From the NCBI GenBank assembly GCA_001599755.1, contig BCHX01000003.1, forward strand, positions 3,135,289 to 3,199,288: 64,000 nt of DNA. Reading direction: 5' to 3'. Position 1 is the stretch's first letter. Each line of letters starts with the position of its first letter. The translations under genes were made by a program, and so were the position numbers. Below the pieces are notes generated by a model, which saw only the letters and a list, made by a program, of their open reading frames with translations, was not told the origin of the DNA and made no database searches. This DNA is from Gliomastix tumulicola. Lineage: Eukaryota > Ascomycota > Sordariomycetes > Hypocreales > Bionectriaceae. This document shows positions 34,198 to 45,830 of this stretch, piece after piece.

Positions 34198-35319
34198 CAA
34201 ATCACGGGGCCTCCTCCTGTTGGACGATATACCCCCCCTTTTCCTGTCCTACACCCCTCCTTCACGATCGCAGCCCTGGCTAGCTCACCTCAGCCAATGG
34301 ACAATGGGCGATGGGCGGAAATAACACTGCCAGTACTAAGTTATGACCATCGAGATCATAGCTGACTGCTGGCTCGCTGGCTGTCCGGGCCGAACGTGGC
34401 AGAAAGACTGGCTGACCGACTTGTCCGTCTTGTGTTCAGTCAGACCACCACTAAGAACAATAGTCCCGGCATTCACCCAGGACTGACACGGTGGCTAACG
34501 AGTGTCAAAATGTCATGGCGCTGTTCTGGCTGATCATTGGTTTCATCTAGCCTCGTATTCCCCCCACCGACTTTCGAACAACATGCAGCCCGTCTGCATG
34601 TTTCTGAGCTGTTCTGTTTCTGTTCTATTTTGTTATACCCACCTTTACCCTCCCCCCTACTCGGCTGAATGCACCTTGGCTGGCCAGTCCGTGCATGACT
34701 GCCTGTGGTTGTTGTTGTTGTCCACTGAATATGCATGAGTGAGTCCCCGCTTGTTGGCTTCCGCGCCCGACGGCCTTGCGTGCTTCTCGGGGTTTCCTCT
34801 CTCTGCGTCTCTGCGCTTCGGCCGGAGCTGAGCCAGCGTCGACAACCGCTAGACCAGGTTTCTGTCGCCTCGCTGACCAACTCATGCTCACCACCCGGTC
34901 GAATGACGATATGTTCTGGAATGGTCTTGCCAACTGGTCAGCCGAGCTAATGCGCAGTTCAGGCCGCTATAGAGGAGCAGCCCGGTCGCCCTGCAGCTTC
35001 CGCTTTCAATTGAAAATTGGAATCCAATACGGAATTAAGAAGCAGCGAGAGAGAGACACGGCATCGGGAAAGACGCCAGTGTGTGTGCTCATACTGTCTG
35101 GAAATGTCGAGCCGCGGGGAGGGAGGGGAGTTTCTGTCTCTGCCTTACGGGCGGTTGTGAAACCAGAGAGAGAGACCTTGTGTGTTCACAGTCATTTTCG
35201 CATACGAACGTGGCTTGCGGAGAGTCGACTGCCATCATGCCCGAGTTGGATTGCTTGGTACGGAGCACGGCTTCTCGTATAACCGCCTAGACAGAGAGGG
35301 CTTTGATGCCGCCAAGTAC

Positions 35320-35331
35320 ACCTGTACAGGT
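35320..35331. repeat. Perfect palindrome ACCTGTACAGGT
   Basis: A 12-bp perfect palindrome about 1 kb upstream of gtb3, flanked by two more GTAC sites (35316 and 35330). It could bind a dimeric regulator; nothing else supports that. Confidence 0.5.
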
Positions 35332-36116
35332 ACAGCAGTGCCGATCATGGACACACCCCTGTCATCCAGGTTTTTTTTTCATGCTTCTTTTAGATCATCC
35401 GTTGTTGGGCGACTGTAACGTTGAGTCTTGGTCTAGCTAGCCGCTGTCAAGTGGCTAAAACCTGTGCTGTACGTACTCGTACTGATGCTAACTTCCTGCC
35501 CTGCTCCTAGTGCCCAGGACTTACGTGGATCGATCCAGGAGGACCGGTTCGCTGCTGCGGGTAAAGAGTTTTACTCAGCAGAAGTCCCAGAGCCCAAGTG
35601 TTGGTCCCCCAGATGCGGGTGGTGGTCAAGTTCCCAAAGGCTAAAGGTCATCCTGGGCGTGCCAGCACGCAAGGAGGAGTGAGCAAAGGCGACACCGACA
35701 AGGGCTGCCGCAGCCCACCAATCCTTGTCTGCCCGCGCGCGCGCTTGTCCGATCTGCTAGAAAGAGAAGAATGGGCAAGAGGGTGTTAAAAAAAAAAAAC
35801 ACCTAAAAAAACTCCCTAGCGTCCAACCAGGTCAGGGGTTGCCCGGGCCTTGGTGTGGATGGTGCGCTGACCGTCGTTTTCCCATCGATTTTCGGTACCG
35901 CTGGCTGGTCTTGTCACAGTTTCAGGCGGCGCTAGAATGCGCTGCTTTGTTAATACGGGCATTGTCTCGCCGCTCGTAAACATGACATGCAGCTGAGTTG
36001 AATGAGGAGGCGAAGCGCGTCTTGGACGATCCATACTGGGCGCATACGAGCCAGCAGTGGTGCTACACACTCACTCACACCCGCTATCTTACGCCTGCCT
36101 GCCTGCTCACTCACTT

Positions 36117-36148
36117 ACACACACATACACATACACATACACACACAC
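36117..36148. repeat. Imperfect CA/TACA microsatellite upstream of gtb3
   Basis: An ACACAT/ACAC-type run ending about 180 bp before the gtb3 start codon, probably in its promoter or 5' UTR. Confidence 0.8.
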
Positions 36149-36331
36149 CGACTCTACCCTCCCCCCTCCTGCCTTGGATATTCCAATGTTTTGAGAGTGA
36201 ATATTCAGCCATCTATTGTTCATATCATGCTCACTGTCTAGAGAGCATTCCACATTCGTTCCCGTCCTACCCAATAAATGATTTGATATCTTTCAATTCC
36301 CTAATACCCCCTCCGCGGACCCGGCTGAGGC

Positions 36332-39300
36332 ATGGCCTCCTTCTTCCAGCCCGGATCCAACGATCCGGCCATCGAAGACTGCGAGATTGGACGATTCCAG
36401 GTGTACTGCAACAGCATAGTCTCGTCCGAGCGGCGGATGCAGACATGGTACCAGATCTTCAACCTGGCGTTGGGCTCGGCGGCGGTCTTTCTGCCGCTGG
36501 CGTATCTGCTGTTCCGTTTGGCAGTATGGCTCGTGACATCGAAGTCACTGAGCTTGGCGAGGTATGACGTTTGGCCGTTTCTGGGTGATGTAGGCTTGGA
36601 TGAATGAATGACTAATGCTGGTCCCCAGGTTCAAAAGAAGGAGGACACGAGATCGTGGGAGCGTCAAGACTCCCCCCTCAATGGCGGCTTTCAAGACGGC
36701 AAAGTCGTTCCGCATCTATGACGAGACAGACTCCGTCTCCGAGCTCGGAGACCAAGCCGGCTATGATGTTCTCAGGCTGCCGCTGACGATCCAAGATGAC
36801 GGGTACGCGAGTGACAGTGGCTCGCGCTCGTCGAGCAGGGCTCCAGCTCCGAGCCGCGCCAAGATGAACCTCGCCCGCGTAGAGCTTGACTCCCTCGGCT
36901 CGAACGCACTCAGTGATGCGGAGCTGAACAACACGGCTCACCGTCTTGCCGAGATTCACGCGCGTACCAACTCCGGTGGTATTGCGCTTCGGTGCGGCGC
37001 CGTGCGATCACCGAGACAGCTCAACTACCTACTCGAGATTCTCTACTGCCAGGGCGTGCCGGTCCTGCTGCTCGACAACCACGATTCGGACCTCTGGAAG
37101 TCTGTCAACCTCGGCAACGTCGCCGGCATCATCATGGAAAACGCCACCATCCTGCCGAACGGACAACGCCGAGACTACTTCCGAGCCGGCACTCTTCGCG
37201 ACGTCATGGCCCGGTGCAGCAAGGAGAGGGAGACGCGGACCGAGTTGTTCATCGGCTTCCTCGAGCTGTGGGATCAACGACCGCATCCGGCCGTCGTGAG
37301 GAGGAGCGTGAAGCTGGCTGAGCATTTCGGCGCGGTTGTCGAGCACGGTCCTGCGAAGGAGGGAAATGTCGCCGATGATGCTATCAAGAGCGCCAGCCAG
37401 ACCCTGAGCGGCTTCGAGTACCTGAGGCGAGGCGCTCTGATTGAGGTGAGTTCAATTTTTTTAATTTTTTTAATTTTTTTTTTTTGGCTGCAGGACTTCC
37501 GTCGTCGCTCTTGCTGACAGTGATGATAGCTTCAAAAGTTCTGGAGCACAGAAGCCAGGAAAGTCTGGATCCCGGACGGCACAACGCCCTCTTCAGTGGC
37601 TCAGCTCCCACTGAAGGGCCTCAAGTCAACCATCCCCGGCTTGACCGACTACCTGCGTCTCAGAAACCTGACGCCCGAGCTGGAAGACATCCGAGGCGAG
37701 CAGCCGCCTGCCATGGCGCCCCCGTCCTACATGGCCGATGCACCCAAGCGAGAGAGCTTCTGGGACGTGTCCAGCCAGGGACTGAAGCTCGCCGTCAAGG
37801 GCTGCTATCCCATCTCCACTGAGCCGCTGCCGATTCACTTCGACGCCGTGGCCAAGACGCAGAGGCACCTTGAGGAGCTGCAGATGCTTCAGCCGATGAA
37901 GGGCGCGGAGCTGCACCGTCTCATGGATTCGTATCGCTATCTGGTTGAGGATGGCGAGACGCACGAGCTGGTGACTGCGCTCATCGAAGGTCTCGAGAGC
38001 CACGAGGTGCGCATCTTCAAGGGCCTTGACACCGGCTTTGGCGTCCCCGAGGGCATCAGCCACTTCTGGGGTGTCTCGTCTGCGCGAGAGGGAGGCTCTC
38101 CCATGTCCGTCGACATCTTCATCTCGCTCAAGGCGCCCAGTGACGGAGCTACGATCCTTCACACCTGGCTGGCTCATCACGGGGTGTCGCGCGTGCACAG
38201 ATTCGAGATCGAGTACCACTTTGAAGTTGCCAACGGCCTCGACGACGAGCAGTTCACCATTCCTCAGAGCATAAAGACGGCCGTCGATCGCTGCAGCCAC
38301 GCTGAGACTCTCAGTCTGCTGCAGCAGGTCTACGCGTCGCGGCTCGATCACTTCTTCCGCGAGCCGCTCATCGAGTTCTGTCGCACAACATTGATCGACA
38401 ATGCGTCCCGCTACTCGTGGTACCACACCGTGTCTCAGAATCTCCTGGATGGCTCCATGGAGATGAAGGACATCTTCCAGATGAGGCTCGAGTACTACGC
38501 ACGCAACGGTGCCACGGCGCTTCCCAGTCTCGGTGGTCTCGTTGGTCTGCACGAGTCGATGCAGGAGATCATCCAGAACTCGCTCTTCTTCGGAAACAGA
38601 GAGCCTGTCAATACCATGACGAACGCCCTGCTTGATGCTTGGGATCCTGAGACGTCGGGTGATGACTTGGAGCACGTCGATATCAACGCCGACTTCTTTG
38701 CCCTCATCTTCTTCAGCATCATGAGGAAGCTGGCGTTTGAGGATGTCTATATCGAGGCGACCGACCGCTGCCCCTTCTTCCTCTCTCAGCCTGACCAGGC
38801 CGCCGTCTTCTCGGAGCTCTGGGTGCTGGGATCTCAGTGCGAGATCTATTTTGGTATCTTGCCCCGAGCCCTCGGCGAGATCGTCTACAAGCGCTACAGG
38901 ACTTTCCTCGAGGCAGATCCCCCGGCTGCAAGCTCGAGGAAGGGCAACGAGATCATGACCATGTATTCTAATGCCGAGCCCGAGGAGCCCGACTCTGACC
39001 GTGTCGACAGCCAGCGAGACGGGTCACACGGCACGAGAATGACCAGCCACGAGAAGCTGCAGGCCTGGAAGAAGCGCATCACGGAGCTCGGAGCCATGTC
39101 CATCTTCTGTCTCCCCGCCATCATGGACGTCCTGCTGCTGACGTTTGTCGGCCGCGGTGTCTTCATGACGGCGTTTATGAACCCGGAGCATCTCCAGGCC
39201 GCCGGCCTCGCCCTCCTGATCGCCCTGCTTCTCACGGCTGGTGTGACTGGATGGGTGGGCAGCGTGGGCAACTACTACCTGATCAACTATGCCTACGACA

Positions 39301-42300
39301 ACATGATCTACTTCCACGTGCAGCGTCTCTCGGGCGGGTTCGTCCTGACGCTCATCGTGGCCGCTGCTGGTCTCGTCGGCTACTCGGTTGAGTACAGCTT
39401 CCAAGTCGGCCTCATCTTTGCGGCCTACCTGATCGCGATCGCCACGTACTTCAACCTGCTCGGTGTCATGGCCACGATGCACCAGAGGCAGAGTCCCATC
39501 ACGTCTGGTCGCACCATCCTCTGGCGCACGATCCCTCTTCTCCTCGTCTCTCCCATCCTCTCGTCGTTTGTCAACGGCCACGATCTCGAGATCTACCTCC
39601 CGATCACCTATGCCTTCCTGTTTCTCGCCCTGTACCAGTACCGGAGACTCTGCCACGAGTGGTCTGGCTGGATGGCAAACATCCCCAAGATGTCCGAGGC
39701 GGACGTCCTCAAGTGGCACAAGGCGAACCTGCCGCCTACCGAGTCTGACGGCTCCCCTGGCGAGAACCAGGCCAAGCAGACGGACAAGGATGCCCAGGAG
39801 GCGCTCCGCAAGGCCGTGGCGTCTCACAGACGTGGGATCAAGGACTACCAGAACGACGCCTTCGTGGCGAACGTATCCCGGGGCATGCCCTACGTTGACT
39901 GGCTCTTCAAGAAGGCGGTCCCCAACGGCAAGGTGCCCGAGCTCTTCAGTGCGTCCTGGTTCACGCAGCTCGGCGAGTCGGTCAAGCAGCAGAGGCAGCT
40001 CTCGCGCGGTCTCAAGGAGCACAACGTCCTCATGCTGTTCCGGTTCGCCAGGTACGACCTGGGACAGAACCTCGGCCTGTTCCTCGTCGCGCTGATGGAC
40101 CGCTGGGTCAGCATCACGATGGGTGCTCGTCTGCCCCGGCCCAGCATCTACGTCGACTCCCGGTCTCGGTACGGCATCTGCCTCTGCATCCTGTACTTCT
40201 GCGCCTCGGTCATGCTACTCGACGCCACGCTCCAGAACTACTGGGAGAGCCGGTTCAAGCTGTCCGAGGAGAAGCTCGCCAACCACGAGCACGCAAAGGC
40301 CATCGCCCGCGTGTGGGAGAGGAAGCGCCTCAGGACGTTCGGAAAGGCGCTCGGGGAGCTGCTGACCAAGATCGGCCTCGTCTTTGGGGTCTGCACGATT
40401 CTGCTCTGGGTCCTGGTGGAAAACCACGAGACTGTGATCCTGTACTACCTCTACGTCCTCGGGTACAGCTGCGTCATCCTGTTCCAGTTCAACCGATGCT
40501 TCACGACGAACGTCCGGGCGCACATCACCATCATCCTGTCCTCGGCGGCCATTGGCTTCATCGTCGGCTGCACCCTCCGGGCGATCCCGGCTACTGCCGG
40601 CTGGCTTTACTGCGAGATCCTGGCTCAGAATGTCTCGTCGGTCCTGGCTGCCACCGGCACGTTCCTCTGGACGTGGAAGGACTGGGCGTCTCCTTCTGCT
40701 CACCAGGAGACGCTCGATAGTCTGTCGCACACGGACGAGGACATCTTCTGGCAGTCCAAGCTCGACGCCTCGTCCCCGCCGTCAGATGACGAGAAGACAC
40801 AGGCACAGCACGTCAGGGGCACGGCCGTCAAGTGTGATGACGGCTCATACGTGGGCAGGGAAGTGTCGACGCTTCTCCGTGCGTCTCTGCAGTCTCCCAA
40901 TGATTTCTCACGAGCGGCCCCCTGGTCCGGCAGAGTCCTGCAGTCTTCTGTCGCTATGTGGACGGAAGGCAAGGTCTCCATCACTGTCGCGAGCCGCCAG
41001 CAGTTCGTCCGCCACGGCCTGGAGGATCGCTGGTCTTTCAGCCACACCAAGGACGGGGATTTGGAGATCACTGTTGGCTACCTCAGCGATGAAGAGGTCC
41101 GCAAGCCGTCCTGGCAGCCTCTGCTCTCCTCGCTGTGCGCTGAAGCGGTGCTGTATCACGTTGCCCGGGCAGAGCTGAGGCTCTCGCACGCAAAGGCTGT
41201 CCGCGCCGAGCATTTCCTCCAGGCGACGGCCACCCTCTCCAAGCGTATCGACTTCGAGATGGCCTTTGAGCCCGAGTCGAGCCTGGACCGCCTCCGTCGC
41301 AAGACCAACGTCGAGCTGATGAAGCATCTCTGCCTCGACATCACCGTCGATGCCGTGTGGGAGTCGGTCCCGGAGTCGGCTCGTGTTGCCATTCTCAGCC
41401 GCATCACCGGCGAGAAGATCAATGCTACCCGCGAGTTCCTGCAATGGAGCCGCGACTCTGATATCGACCTGTCCACTGTCGACTTCCATCTCGCCCTCAG
41501 CCTCAACATCAACCACAAGATCGGCGAGAGGATTCATTCCGTCGTGCCCTTGCCCTTCCAGTCTAGCGAGAAGGGGCCCTTAGATCTGCCCGCTGCCGCT
41601 CTGAAGCCCGTCAAGATCAGCCGCTCCCGGCCGCCCAGCAGCATGCTCCAGCACTGGCTCCGTGCCCCTGTCGTCATCCCCCTGACGTTTGTCAAGTGGG
41701 TTGCCATCATCTCGGGCGCTGGCTCCGACATTGAGCGCGAGCTCTGGTACCTCCTCAAGGATCTCTACTTCCACAGGCTCATCCTGGGCTTCCTCCTCGT
41801 CTGGCGCGTGTGCTGCTTCATCAAGGACCTCTGGATCTACGCCGTGCTCATCTACCACCGCCCGTCTCTGGTGGCCATAACGCGTCTGGCCCAGAAGGGC
41901 GCACGCCGGAAGCTCAAGGGGAACTCCATCGTCGTCGAGCTGCCTCGCAAGACGGTCACGGGCTTTGCCTCCCTCGACGAGAGCGGAGACATGATGCTGA
42001 CGGTGTACGAGGGCATCCTGAAGGAGGCTCCCGCCGCCGAGGCGGAGAAGAAGGCACCCCTTTTCACGTCGCTCTATGACGACAAGCTGCGTCTCAGGAA
42101 GCGTGTGGACAACGGCAAGATCACCTCGACGTACAACTACCCCCCCAACCCCAAGTTCAAGTGGCCTCTGTCCAAGGAGGTCTCGGACGACGACTTCCGC
42201 ACTGTTGGCTTCTACGACAAGCACGGCCGCATCAACCGTGGCACCGTCACCATGGCTGGCAAGGAGTTCGCCTTCCAGTATCACTACAAGGCCACGCCCA

Positions 42301-45211
42301 AGGGCAGCACCGACATCCTGGCCGGTGACTTCAAGCTTCTCGGTGCAGACTCGGACGATGTCCTCTCCGTCTTCTGGGGCGCTCCCACGGAGGAGAACTT
42401 CGGAGAGCTGGACTGGGTGCCGTCGGAGAAGATCTGCCGTATGATCAAGGTCATCGACGGCAAGACATATGTCACCGAGGCCGAGTACCGCCACAAGCGC
42501 GATCCCCTCATCACGTCCTTCCTCGAGGAGGAGGACGGCACCAAGACAGCGATTGCCAAGGCGCCCAGGGTGTTCGAGGAGGAGGCGCTCTTCCTCGCGC
42601 GGCCCAACAACCTCACCTTTGACCTCGACGACCTGCTCATCTACCACAACAAGCTGCAGATCATGCAGATGAAGCGGTACTCGCGCAAGAGCCAGACCGT
42701 GCTGTCCTACCTCAACCCCCTGAGCTGGTTCGCCTGGTGGGGGAAGATGGTCTACCTGCCCATCCCGACGTGGCGCATCCGGACCGAGCTCTGGAGCGAG
42801 TGGCTCAAGTCGGACACGATGGACGCGCCCACGGCTTGCTGGATCGACGAGCTGGTGCTGAGGGAGGAGCCTCTGCTCCGTGAGTACTGGCGAGCAAGAG
42901 ATGGGGGCAGACTGCTGGACGCGAAGGCGGCTCTGGACAGGAACATCGACCAGATCTCGTCTGTCATTGACATCCAGACGGACGTGTCCGAGGTCTGTCT
43001 GCTGCCCATCCGGACGTCGGATCTCTACACCATGGGCCTCGGCAAGGACGCCACTCAGGTGACGACACGGCCCGAGGACTGCTTCAACGACACGGAGGAG
43101 CGCGTGTCGGTCATCTTCAACGACATCGGCTGCTGGCCCGAGGCGCCCGGCGGCGTGTCCAACTGCAGGCGAGACCTCGTCAACGGGCACAGCACGATCC
43201 GCAACCACGTTCTGGCCGAGTGCGCCAACGACTTCGGCATCCCGCGCTTCCAGGTCGAGAAGAACGTGCAGTCGATGAAGCTGCTGCCGCTCTGGGGCCT
43301 CGACAACAAGACGGCGCACCACGGCCTCATCGACAACCTGCTGCAGTCGCAGGTCGACCAGAAGGTGCACGACACGGACGTGCAGCGCGACATTGTCGGC
43401 GTCTTCATCCCGCTGATCCGCGACTTCGTCAAGGGCGCGCGCACGCGGCGCTACTCGCGCGCCGACCTCATCAAGTACAGCAACACGGTGCTCTCCATGT
43501 CCAAGTACTACGAGCACAAGGACTACACGCGCACGTGGGAGTCGCGCGAGGTCGAGAAGGCCTGGGTCGACGCGTGGCTGGTGCCCTACAACGACCCCAA
43601 CATCATCGATCCGTCCACGTGCTTCGAGCTCGAGCGGCCCAGCATGTCCGACTTCCGCGAGGCGCTGGGCATCTACCTGGCCTACTTCTTCATCTTCTCC
43701 GTCAAGATCCCCGACCGCTGCCCGCGCGTCTTCCAGAGCACGCACCACGGCATCAGCAGCCTGTTCGGCATGATCCTGCGCTACCGCCGCGGCGTGACCT
43801 TTGGCATCTGGGACCATGCCATCCTCTGGCGCGAGTGCTGCCTGAACATCAGCCCTGCGCAGTGCGAGCTGCCCATCTCGGTGCAGTCGATGCTGCTGTC
43901 GGGCATCGGCCTTGCCACGCGCCTCGCCTACTTCCACGCCGATGTCATCATGCCCTGCACATCGCTCTTCAACCCGTGAGTCCCCCTCGCCTTTGAGCTA
44001 TCACTGACCATCGACCATCGACCATTGACCATTGATCATTCGTTTAAACACTGACACCCTCGTCCAGCATGTGGGAGGCCGAGATCGGCACCGACAGGGG
44101 CAAGCTCGGCAGCAAGCAGGTCTTCAACCGCCGCATCGACCCCATCGTCAACGGCATCAGCAACATGGAGTCCTTCACGCCCGTCGACAAGGTGCGCACC
44201 GACAAGCCCACCGTCGTCATGCTGTCCAACGTCCAGTTCATCAAGGGCATCAAGACGGCCATCCTCGCCGCCGACATCATCGTCAACCGCTACGGCTTCG
44301 AGGACTACCAGCTCGTCATCTACGGCGCCAAGGACCGCCAGCCCTCGTACGCGCTCGAGATGGCCAAGCTCATCGTCGAGAACAACCTGTCGGAGACGGT
44401 CATCCTCGCGGGCTTCGGCAAGCCCAAGGAGGTGCTCAAGGACGCGTGGCTGTTCATGAACTCGTCCATCTCCGAGGGTCTGCCGCTGGCCATCGGCGAA
44501 GCCGCCCTCGCCGGTGTGCCCATCGTCGCGACCGAGGTTGGTGCCACAGCCCTCGTCATGACGGATCCCGAGGACCAGGAGAAGCGCTACGGCGAGGTCG
44601 TCCCGCCCAACGACCCTCTTGCTCTCGCCCGCGCCCAGCTCAACATCCTCGGCATGGTCGGCCCCTGGGCCAAGTTCACCGAGGAGGCCGAGGAGGATCC
44701 AAGTGTCTTGTCCCAGGCCGTCCTCCCCGACGACATCACCCCTTCCGACGTCGACTGGCTCACGAGCCGCATGTACGAGAAGAGCGAGGACCGCCGCCGG
44801 CTCGGCCTGCTCTCGCGCGAGGTCGTCCTGCACAGCTTCCACGGCAACCGCTACCTCCGCGAGCACGAGCAGATGTACTGGATCCAGTGGCACATCGCCC
44901 AGATGCGCGACGACAAGATCCTTGCGGCCGCCGCCAGCGAGACCTTCCGCTTCGGCACGGTGCCGGCCCTGCGGTACGTGGACGAGGACGAGATCCTGGA
45001 AGAGGACGTCGAGAAGGAGAGCGCGGCCGCCGGGCAGCAGCAGCAGCAGCAACAACAAGAAAAAACGGCGCTTCAGAGGAAGAAGAGCAAGGCGCCCATC
45101 CCGCGCTGGCAGGATTTTGCGAGCGGTGATGGCGCCGTCAAGGAGAAGCAGCCGCCGAGGAAGAGGCTGAGCAAACAGCCACGGACATCGCCGTCGCCAT
45201 CGCCTGTCTAG
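36332..45211 (+). CDS. gtb3: GAG synthase Gtb3-like giant membrane GT4 glycosyltransferase
   Basis: Four exons (36332-36561, 36629-37445, 37530-43975, 44068-45211) encode 2,878 aa; the introns are 67, 84 and 92 bp and all phases agree. A first membrane segment lies at about 42-68. A soluble region with a barrel-like start (RCGAVRSPRQLNYLLEI) follows. Roughly ten hydrophobic segments cluster at about 865-1060, 1229-1400 and 1756-1800. The C-terminal GT4 domain from about residue 2500 has SNVQFIKG and the retaining EX7E motif SEGLPLAIGEAALAG (E2634, E2642). The tail holds a Q8 tract and basic Pro/Ser-rich sequence. In A. fumigatus, Gtb3 is the presumed GAG polymerase and exporter. Exon 3 begins at 37530 because every earlier in-phase acceptor meets a stop. 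It is divergent from uge3. Confidence 0.93.
44007..44040. repeat. Heptamer tandem repeat inside gtb3 intron 3
   Basis: About five copies of ACCATCG/ACCATTG occupy the middle of the 92-bp intron just before the GT4 exon. The run could act as a splicing element or be slippage; neither can be told from sequence. Confidence 0.7.
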
Positions 45212-45830
45212 GCGAGACATGTCCGAGATTTTTTGATTTTTTTTTGTCTATTTGTCTTTCCTTGGTTACTGTATCAGTATTATGAAACCGAAATGATAAC
45301 GACACCAACAAAAAGCATTGGGACACAAAAGGGAGGCCAAAAAAATTGATGCCTAATTTAATTATTTAGTACTAGTTTGATCATAAGAAGGAAATCCAGC
45401 TGGACGCAGACAGACATGAATGAATATACTTTTTCGGATTATACTACAAGCAGCTCCGCGCCTCCAACACAATCCGAAATACATGGTAGAGACTGGTATG
45501 GTATATATAAGAGGCACAAGACTTTTGAAATCCCGCACGCCGATGCAACGCTCAAAGGTATCGTGACAAAACAATCAAATCATCATCATCGTCGACTTTT
45601 CCCCCGAAATGGCTTTGCGCCCCCAGAAACTCAGAATTGCCCTTTCCTCCCGTTTCGTATCCTTAAGCAATACCGTCGACGCCAAAGACAGTGCTATTGA
45701 TCCCTACACTTGCTTCCTTCCCGTTTTGCCTCCCCCGTCCCATATTTGTCGAAAAATGATTCAAGTTCAAAACTGAAGCCGATTTACAGCTCTACTCAGG
45801 GGGCCCGCAGGTGAAGGTCCAAGGCGTCAG
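45212..45830. other. Convergent intergenic region gtb3 / Zn2Cys6 gene
   Basis: 619 bp with no gene. It holds both 3' UTRs, a T-run near 45235 and an AT-rich patch at 45340-45480. The 107-codon frame at 45377-45700 shows no protein signature. Confidence 0.6.

Larger units (their letters stand above)
32167..36331. promoter_or_regulatory. Shared divergent intergenic region uge3 / gtb3
   Basis: 4.2 kb between the divergent uge3 and gtb3 start codons, with no gene I can support. It holds a TATA box for uge3, two CA microsatellites, a run of 16 G, a 12-bp tandem repeat, a perfect 12-bp palindrome and several GTAC-rich patches. Its length suggests complex control, but low-complexity drift is an equally simple reading. 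Confidence 0.5.

Noticed and set aside
41580..43937. 785-codon minus-strand frame opposite gtb3
   Set aside because: It mirrors GC-rich third positions of the real gene, is Val/Asp/Gly/Leu-rich without domains, and the plus strand has a coherent 2,878-aa protein with GT4 motifs.
44036..45220. 394-codon minus-strand frame opposite the gtb3 GT4 exon
   Set aside because: Antisense shadow; the plus strand contains SEGLPLAIGEAALAG and correct splice phase.
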